This document shows positions 40,920-46,391 of a stretch of 46,391 nt of DNA, one piece after another. Position numbers and translations under genes: made by a program. The DNA is from CAYLRY01 sp964386535 (GTDB taxonomy: Bacteria > Chloroflexota > Dehalococcoidia > Dehalococcoidales > UBA3254): assembly GCA_964386535.1 (NCBI GenBank), contig CAYLRY010000022.1:1-46391 (forward strand), written 5' to 3'. Within the stretch, counting starts at the first letter, position 1. Each line of letters opens with the position of its first letter. The notes below the pieces were generated by a model, which did no database searches, was not told the DNA's origin, and saw only the letters and a list, made by a program, of their open reading frames with translations.

Positions 40920-41664
40920 GCACGGCATGCATGTAGCGTAGATGGTGAAAGACCATTATGGAGGTAAATAGCATCAACCATTAGCCAAAGGCAAGGGTGC
41001 CCTAGGTGAGGGTGAATCTGAAAGAAGCCGGAGGCAAATTCAGGCCTGACGGATAGAAACTGCATATAAGGCATATGGAAACCGGACGAGTTGGTAAAAT
41101 AAAGCTAAGTCCAATGCTATACGAGGGATACGTTGTAAATGCAGCGGGTAGGTGGGATGGAAGGATACGAGCTTACCCGTGGAGATCTACCAGTGGGGCA
41201 TGGAGATGAATTTTGAAATGGCAACCCGTATAGCAATATACGACTGAACTGATAGAAATCAGCCGAGGCTATAGTATTTCGAGAGAATGAAGGGCTGAAC
41301 GTCAAGAGGATATTGCACAGGGATAATCTAAATCAAGCCTGAAAGAGGGCAAAAGACAACAAAGGGCGTCCTGAAATAGATAGGATGACAGTATACGTAT
41401 TCAGGCCGAAAACCTGATCAAGCTCGGATTGAACAAGAATAAAACGTGGGAGTACGCCGATACCAGGTAAAGCTACCGGCATACCGCCAGTAGCTTTATT
41501 CTATCCGCAACCTTAACCAATGAATACCTTGAAAAGCAGGGCTTGATAAGCATATCCAAATGTCTCTGGGTTTACAAGGTCCGATGAACAGCCGTATTGC
41601 GAACGGTACGTACGGCGGTATGAGAGGACGCCGGACGAATTAATCACCCAGCTCCTGCTCGATT
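40920..41664 (+). mobile_element. Degenerate group II intron without reverse transcriptase
   Basis: About 745 bases of structured, gene-free sequence. The 5' half has blocks I recognise from bacterial intron ribozyme domains I-III: GTAGCGTAGATGGTGAAAGACC, a GGTGAATCTGAA stretch, CCGGAGGCAAA, GGCCTGACGGATAGAAAC, GAAGGGCTGAACGTCAAGAG. Near the 3' end domain V is clear (about 41587-41619): AGCCGTAT, a GAAC-type loop and GTACGGCGG, then a domain VI-like segment ending CTCCTGCTCGAT. Only the end of the encoded protein remains (see next entry), so the element can no longer move by itself. Domain VI pairing looks weakened, so splicing may be lost. Boundaries are approximate. The block titles above are given in pieces; the ends should be set by comparison with intact introns. 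Confidence 0.8.
41384..41587 (+). pseudogene. C-terminal remnant of group II intron-encoded protein
   Basis: A 67-codon frame inside intron domain IV whose translation matches the end of LtrA-type reverse transcriptase/maturase proteins: NLIKLGLNKNKTWEYADTR, then a TAA stop at 41468-41470, then SYRHTASSFILSATLTNEYL in the same frame and a final TGA at 41585-41587. In intact relatives the stop position is a Lys codon, so AAA or AAG to TAA is the likely change. The whole reverse transcriptase and maturase domain is deleted. Confidence 0.8.
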
Positions 41665-41902
41665 GTTAACGGTTTGCTAACGTCGTGTTGTGATATTCGT
41701 GTTTTCACTTTTTTTGAATAAATACCACTCTTGAATTCTGCCGCCGGATTGCTGCCCTGCATTATTTTTATAACTTCAAAACCCGTAAAACACGAAATGG
41801 TAAACACGTATGTCTGATTTCGATGATCGTAATTATTGCTTTACAATGATTTTGGAGTTGTATATGCTGATTTTGTCATTGAAAATTTACAAGAAGGTTT
41901 TG

Positions 41903-43144
41903 ATGAAATTCAAGCTATTCTATGGATGGTATATCGTTATTGCCTGCCTGATCATCGTAGCCTACAATAGTTCAATTTTTACTTATGGATGGACAGCTTT
42001 TTTAAATCCCATAGCAGCAACTTTTGGTTGGAGCATGGCCCAGCTTTCTCTTGCTTCAACCTTTCGTAGCCTGGAACAGGGTGTTTTTAATCCTTTTTGG
42101 GGTAGGGCAGTTGATCACTGGTCTCCCAGAAAATTGATGATATTCGGTGTAATAGCCACAGGGTTGGGCTCCTTCGTCCTCAGCCGTACCAGCTCGCTGA
42201 TTACCTTCTACCTGGGTTTCCTGGTAATGGGAGTCGGCAGCTCTCTGGTCACCAGTATGGTGCCGACTGCGACTATTGCTCGCTGGTTCCGTAAAGACAT
42301 TGGCAAAGCCAATGGCCTGTTTTATATGGGTGTAGGGATTGGAGGAGTGATGGTTCCCATAGTGGTTCATCTGATAGATGCCTTTGGATGGCAAACCACT
42401 TTGTTATATGGCACGGTCGGATTTTTTGTGCTGGGTATTCCCTTATCTTTTACAATACGTAAAAAGCCTGAAGACTACGGTTTGATTCCTGATGGACGGA
42501 AAGAAAATATCAGCGGAAAAAAGAAAAGCGCTCTTGATTATAATTTCAGTACCAGCGTAAAAGAGGCTGTCAAGACCAGAGTCTTCTGGTATATGAATGT
42601 GGTGATATTTTTCCAAACTGCTGTACTGGGTACAGTTACCCTTTTCGCCATTCCTTACCTTACCAGCCTTGGCATTTCACGGTCAACTGCCGGCGTAGTC
42701 GTCAGCTTGTATACCGTAGTCAGTCTATGCGGAAGGATGCCCATTGGTATACTGGCCGATTTTTTCCGTAAAACTTATGTTACTGCGATGACAATATTTT
42801 TACTTGGAGTCGGATTATTGCTTTTCTGGATGTTTAATTCAGAAACACCCTTCTGGATGTTTGTTCTGTTTGCGCTTACCTACGGTATAGGTATTAGTGG
42901 TATAATGCCGCTCAGACTGCCTTTACTGGTTGAATATTATGGCAGAGGCAATATCGGTACCATATTCGGTCTTTCGGGAATTGCCAGTACTGTAGCCGCT
43001 GTCGCCTCAGCTCCTCTGGCAGGATGGGTCTTTGATACTCATGCAGACTATAAACCTGTCTGGCTCTTTTTAGTAGGCTTTTCAGTGATCGCAGTAATAT
43101 TGATGTTGACCATACCTCGCACTCTGAAAAAGCCAGCCAGCTAA
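41903..43144 (+). CDS. MFS transporter
   Basis: A 413-residue inner-membrane carrier with about twelve hydrophobic helices in two halves. The start FYGWYIVIACLIIV, the loop WGRAVDHWSPRKLM between helices 2 and 3 (family G-x3-D-x2-S/G-x-R/K), and its second-half copy LADFFRKTY are typical of the monocarboxylate/oxalate-formate antiporter branch, which moves small organic acids. The substrate cannot be fixed from sequence. The ATG at 41903 is chosen because AGAAGG precedes it and the helix start then fits the family; an ATG at 41810 would add 31 residues without a ribosome site. It lies downstream of the intron remnant. Confidence 0.88.
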   Translation: MKFKLFYGWYIVIACLIIVAYNSSIFTYGWTAFLNPIAATFGWSMAQLSLASTFRSLEQGVFNPFWGRAVDHWSPRKLMIFGVIATGLGSFVLSRTSSLITFYLGFLVMGVGSSLVTSMVPTATIARWFRKDIGKANGLFYMGVGIGGVMVPIVVHLIDAFGWQTTLLYGTVGFFVLGIPLSFTIRKKPEDYGLIPDGRKENISGKKKSALDYNFSTSVKEAVKTRVFWYMNVVIFFQTAVLGTVTLFAIPYLTSLGISRSTAGVVVSLYTVVSLCGRMPIGILADFFRKTYVTAMTIFLLGVGLLLFWMFNSETPFWMFVLFALTYGIGISGIMPLRLPLLVEYYGRGNIGTIFGLSGIASTVAAVASAPLAGWVFDTHADYKPVWLFLVGFSVIAVILMLTIPRTLKKPAS

Positions 43145-43339
43145 ATATCGGAAACTACCATATATTCAACCAATCCATGACTATATCTATTTAAAAAACC
43201 GGGGATATAAGCTTTTAATTATAGCGAAAGGCAATTTTTTCACATAGCTGGCTTACAAAACCTGCCTGAGAAGTTATTACCTTAAGGCCATGGTATAAAT
43301 TAATCATTTTCCCTGATTTCGTTCTTATTTTATCATTTG

Positions 43340-44602
43340 CTATATTTGCTTTTCTATACAATATTCTCTTAACGTATTCAAAGAGGCAAAAAACTCACGC
43401 ATCATAACACTAACTATGTACATTCCCCGGGGTGTTACACGTATTTCAGGTTCACCGGTAATCGCTCCGGCCAGTTTTAATAAAAATAATTCCTTCCTCA
43501 GTTTATGATAGATATCCACTTTAAAATCTTGCCTGAACTTTTCACGGTCAATTTTCATACCAAAAAGCTTGGTGAGCAAATAATAGCGTAGATATTCTGT
43601 TTCAGTTAATTTTCGCCAGCGAACCACCGGAAAATGATTGTTTTTTACCATTTCTGCATATGATTTTAAGGAAAATGTATTTATATAAAAATATCCGTTC
43701 ACCAGACTTACTGAACCTGAACCGATACCAATGTAATCTGCGTAATCTATGATATATTCATCTATCATCATATTGCCTTTAGAAAAACACCATACAGTGG
43801 AAGCCTGATAACCCTGATTAAAGATTTCTTGAAGTATGATGTCATAATACCTTTCTTCTTCACTGAAGTTGACCCTGGAAAACCTCCGCTCCATTGCGCT
43901 TTTTTTATGAGGAGATGGCATAAGTGGATAGAAAGTTACCTGATCTATACCCAATTTCTTGAATATCTCAACATCAGTAAAAAAACTATCCAGGGTTTGA
44001 AAAGGGAAATTAAAGATCAGATCAATGTTCAGGGTAGGGAATTTGCCTGTTGTCAGCAATAGTCTTTCTATAGTCTGTTCGCCGGTACACAGAGTTCTTC
44101 CCATGGATTGAAGCATCTTATCATCAAAACTTTGTACGCCAATTGAAAGTCGTTTAATCCCGGCAGATTGAAGCTGATTAATATTTTCCGGGTTGAGCTC
44201 GGACGGAGTGGTTTCCAGGGATATTTCCTGCACTTTAAACTTTTGATTTAAATATTTAATGAATTCCAGCAATTCATCCATTAGAATAGTAGGTGTACCA
44301 CCTCCGAAATAGAAATGTGTAAATTGAAAACCACTTCTGATATAACAATCCAGCTCTCTTTTTAGATATTTAAAATACTCCCGGGCTTCATCTTCTTTAA
44401 AAAGGTACCGGTTAAAGCAGCAGAATGGACACAGTTTACGGCAAAAAGGCACATGTATATAAAGAGAGATCTGCTCATCCGGCCTGAGCATCCGGCTGCT
44501 TATCAGAGAATCAGAAAAAGTCTCATCCAGCCTGAGTACTTTTTTACCTTCGCGGCGTGTAATCCAACCGGCAATACTTGAAATCAATAAATGTCTCCTC
44601 AT
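43340..44602 (-). CDS. Radical SAM protein, HemN/HemW-like
   Basis: A 420-residue cytoplasmic radical SAM enzyme. C54-x3-C58-x2-C61 (HVPFCRKLCPFC) binds the 4Fe-4S cluster and SAM; an extra C62 follows. GGGTPT is at about 99-104, and IKRLSIGVQSFDD and LNIDLIFNFPFQT match coproporphyrinogen dehydrogenase relatives. The C-terminal winged-helix domain of the family (R-(W/Y)-x-x-L-T-x-x-E-x-x-R-Y-Y) is present. HemN proper needs specific N-terminal residues I do not see, so this is more likely a HemW-type haem chaperone or another SAM enzyme of this family. The ATG at 44602 has no clear ribosome site; a TTG at 44587 sits seven bases after AGGAG and may be the true start. No haem genes are near. 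Confidence 0.8.
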   Translation of the reverse strand: MRRHLLISSIAGWITRREGKKVLRLDETFSDSLISSRMLRPDEQISLYIHVPFCRKLCPFCCFNRYLFKEDEAREYFKYLKRELDCYIRSGFQFTHFYFGGGTPTILMDELLEFIKYLNQKFKVQEISLETTPSELNPENINQLQSAGIKRLSIGVQSFDDKMLQSMGRTLCTGEQTIERLLLTTGKFPTLNIDLIFNFPFQTLDSFFTDVEIFKKLGIDQVTFYPLMPSPHKKSAMERRFSRVNFSEEERYYDIILQEIFNQGYQASTVWCFSKGNMMIDEYIIDYADYIGIGSGSVSLVNGYFYINTFSLKSYAEMVKNNHFPVVRWRKLTETEYLRYYLLTKLFGMKIDREKFRQDFKVDIYHKLRKELFLLKLAGAITGEPEIRVTPRGMYIVSVMMREFFASLNTLREYCIEKQI

Positions 44603-44745
44603 ATGATATTGGCATCCCCGGCCATATTATTATAGCGCTTCCTTAATGGAATGTTATAAAATGATGAAATAATGAACAAATCAGGTATATAATAACAGCC
44701 CCACTTATATCAAAAAATCAGAATTTATCGATAAGGATTGATATT

Positions 44746-45612
44746 ATGGAAGCCACCCAGTTACCGGAAGAAGCGGTAGAAGCTATTATTGAAAACGCAT
44801 TGAAGGAAGATACAGGAAAGGGGGATATTACCAGCAATACATTAATACCAGCTAATCTTCAGGGACAGGCCTGCGTACTGATCAAGGAAAAAGGTGTGCT
44901 GGCTGGGATTGAAATTGCCCGTATGACCCTGCATAAAGTTGACCCTTTACTTGACATAAACATGATGATCAGGGATGGAACCCCCGTCAATGCTGGAGAC
45001 GTAGCTATGAGAATTAAGGGCAATGTCCGCAGCTTGCTTAAGGCTGAAAGGGTAACCCTGAATTTTTTACAAAGATTGAGTGGTATTGCATCCACAACGG
45101 CTCGGTTCGTGGAACAGGTTAAGGACTTAAAGGTGGATATTGCTGATACAAGAAAAACCACCCCAGGGCTTAGAATCCTGGAAAAATATGCTGTTAGAAT
45201 GGGAGGCGGACGCAATCACCGTATGGATTTGGGCGATGCCATTCTTATTAAGGACAATCATTTTGCAGCTCTCAGATTAATGGGATTAAGCTACCGGGAG
45301 ATTGTGGCGCAAGCCAGGCGAAAAGCTCCTCATGGTATAAAAGTAGAGGCTGAAGCTACAACTGTCAAGGAAGCGGTTGAAGCTGCAGAGGAAGGCGCTG
45401 ATATCGTTATGCTGGACAATATGCCTTTGGAAGAAATGTCCCGCGCTGTTAGGCTGATTAATGGCCGTGCCGAAGTTGAAGGTTCAGGTAGTTTTAATTT
45501 GAATAATGTGCGGGCTGCCGCTGAAACAGGGGTTGATTTTATCTCCGTTGGAGCTTTAACTCATTCCTATAAGTCTCTGGATATCAGTCTGGAGATTGAG
45601 ATAAAGCTTTAA
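44746..45612 (+). CDS. nadC: Nicotinate-nucleotide pyrophosphorylase (quinolinate phosphoribosyltransferase)
   Basis: A 288-residue enzyme of NAD synthesis: quinolinate plus PRPP gives nicotinate mononucleotide, CO2 and pyrophosphate. Diagnostic motifs: EDTGKGDITSN near the N-terminus, LNFLQRLSGIAT-like helix, DTRKTTPGLR, KYAVRMGGGRNHRMDL, DAILIKDNH, the KVEAEATTV strand and VMLDNMP. Length is normal. AAGGA lies about ten bases before the ATG. It is transcribed divergently from the radical SAM gene and its 3' end overlaps the dtd gene on the other strand by 29 bases. No other NAD pathway genes are in the window. Confidence 0.96.
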   Translation: MEATQLPEEAVEAIIENALKEDTGKGDITSNTLIPANLQGQACVLIKEKGVLAGIEIARMTLHKVDPLLDINMMIRDGTPVNAGDVAMRIKGNVRSLLKAERVTLNFLQRLSGIASTTARFVEQVKDLKVDIADTRKTTPGLRILEKYAVRMGGGRNHRMDLGDAILIKDNHFAALRLMGLSYREIVAQARRKAPHGIKVEAEATTVKEAVEAAEEGADIVMLDNMPLEEMSRAVRLINGRAEVEGSGSFNLNNVRAAAETGVDFISVGALTHSYKSLDISLEIEIKL

Positions 45613-46054
45613 TATCCCTGCTGTCCAGCATAATCGTGACCGGCCCATCGTTGCACAGATCAACCATCATGTGAGCTTGAAATTTACCCGTTTCAACCCT
45701 TAATCCGGTAGCACGAACCTGTTCTACATATTTATTGAAAAGATCTTCAGCTTGCTCTGGAGGGGCTGCACCGGTAAAACTGGGACGGCGTCCTTTACGG
45801 GCGTCAGCGAGCAATGTAAACTGGCTGATGATTAAAATTTCACCCTTAATATCCACACAGGAAAGATTGAATTTTCCCTGATTATCAGTAAAGATGCGCA
45901 GATCAACGGTTTTTTGAGCCAGATACTGCGCATCTTTTATGGTATCACCATTGGCCACTCCTAAGAAGACTACCAGACCTCCACTTATTTTTCCCATGAT
46001 TTCTCCGTTTACTGTAACCGAGGCCTGTGTAACCCTTTGAAGAAGCGCCTTCAA
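45584..46054 (-). CDS. dtd: D-aminoacyl-tRNA deacylase
   Basis: A 156-residue proofreading enzyme that hydrolyses D-aminoacyl-tRNA. It has the family start KALLQRV, ISQFTLLADARKGRRPSF containing the SQFT active-site motif, and NDGPVTIMLDS with the cis-Gly-Pro loop. The family N-terminus identifies the start as a TTG at 46054 despite a weak ribosome site. It follows the zinc-ribbon gene by 15 bases, so translation is probably coupled. The C-terminus is about eight residues longer than usual and reads into the end of nadC. Confidence 0.94.
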   Translation of the reverse strand: MKALLQRVTQASVTVNGEIMGKISGGLVVFLGVANGDTIKDAQYLAQKTVDLRIFTDNQGKFNLSCVDIKGEILIISQFTLLADARKGRRPSFTGAAPPEQAEDLFNKYVEQVRATGLRVETGKFQAHMMVDLCNDGPVTIMLDSRDIKALSQSPD

Positions 46055-46069
46055 ATTAAATAATCCGGC

Positions 46070-46330
46070 TTATTTTTTATCCAGACCGGAAAATTGAGGA
46101 TATTTCTCAGCAGTTTCTTTATCCGGTTTACCGATATTCTCAATATCTTTTTCTTTACGTGTATCCGTCACATAGAAACCGCTGCCCTTGTAAATAACAG
46201 CCCCAACGCTGAAAACACGGTGAGCATCACTCTCACATTCAGGACAGTTTGCCACTGCTTCATCATAAAACCGCTGCCTTTTCTCAAACCGGCAGCGGCA
46301 TTTGTTACATTCATACTCATAAATCGGCAT
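46070..46330 (-). CDS. FmdB-type zinc-ribbon protein
   Basis: An 86-residue small protein with the FmdB/CxxC putative regulatory motif: MPIYEYECNKC with C-x2-C at positions 8 and 11, and a second C-x2-C in NCPEC, together binding one zinc. The remaining 45 residues are charged and variable, which is normal. Proteins of this kind are of unclear function and often precede housekeeping genes. GGAGGTGA is eleven bases before the ATG. It is the first gene of a short unit with dtd. Confidence 0.85.
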   Translation of the reverse strand: MPIYEYECNKCRCRFEKRQRFYDEAVANCPECESDAHRVFSVGAVIYKGSGFYVTDTRKEKDIENIGKPDKETAEKYPQFSGLDKK

Positions 46331-46391
46331 CTGATAAATTCACCTCCATTTATCTACATAATTTTACCAAAAGGAACGCCAAAGAGGCAAG

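Noticed and set aside
1..46391. tRNA or rRNA genes, complete insertion sequences, CRISPR arrays
   Set aside because: Looked for cloverleaf-like T-loop GGTTCGA patterns, transposase frames and short regular repeats; none found that would support a call.

Overview
The window looks like a piece of an anaerobic bacterial chromosome of moderate GC, most probably from Chloroflexota (Dehalococcoidia-like lineages). That placement is an inference from gene content: a DMSO-reductase-superfamily molybdo/tungsto-enzyme with a small Fe-S partner, unusual multi-cluster ferredoxins, paired tandem universal stress proteins, UGSC-like and SIMPL proteins, dockerin/cohesin and very large calcium-type repeat surface proteins, a COG1839 kinase, and several TTG starts. 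No rRNA or tRNA gene was recognised. 33 features are described as genes, gene remnants or mobile elements; the rest are terminators, inverted repeats and dispersed repeats.

Layout. 1-2530: the 5' part of katG (runs off the left edge), then a decayed stretch with a dispersed repeat and the tail of a MarR-type regulator, then a small secreted transglutaminase-like protein. 2531-6478: a molybdopterin oxidoreductase preceded by an attenuator-like hairpin, its small Fe-S subunit, and a cupin-like protein behind a perfect 15-bp palindrome. 6920-13387: a 2155-residue secreted protein with two cohesin-like domains, twenty putative-Ig (He_PIG) repeats and a C-terminal dockerin. 13519-19453: a VOC protein and tandem UspA protein (one operon), a UGSC-like fusion protein whose redox motif is lost, an NTF2-like protein, a macrodomain protein and a flavodoxin.

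19574-33186 (all minus strand): a 3554-residue membrane-anchored surface protein combining PA14-like modules, about 22 DxDxDG calcium loops, ten VCBS/FG-GAP repeats, six unusual DLN/IYLC modules, an internal hydrophobic region and fascin-like trefoils. Just upstream lies a one-domain pseudo-receiver that has lost every phosphorylation residue, then a terminator, then the NarL-type response regulator from which it was apparently duplicated and its seven-TM histidine kinase.

33610-40357: a QueG-like Fe-S protein, a small membrane protein, a second tandem UspA, a SIMPL protein, a second cupin-like protein followed by a multi-cluster Fe-S protein, a decayed MFS transporter and an adenosine-specific kinase. 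40551-43144: a stand-alone secreted dockerin, its terminator, a degenerate group II intron whose reverse transcriptase has been deleted, and an intact MFS transporter. 43340-46330: a HemN/HemW-like radical SAM protein, nadC, and the fmdB-like/dtd pair.

The most interesting themes are (i) a non-cellulosomal cohesin-dockerin surface system made of one cohesin+dockerin protein and a tiny free dockerin, 27 kb apart; (ii) the giant adhesin-like protein coupled to a pseudo-receiver next to a two-component system; and (iii) redox enzymes in which canonical cysteine positions have been lost or moved (Mo enzyme, UGSC-like protein, QueG-like protein).
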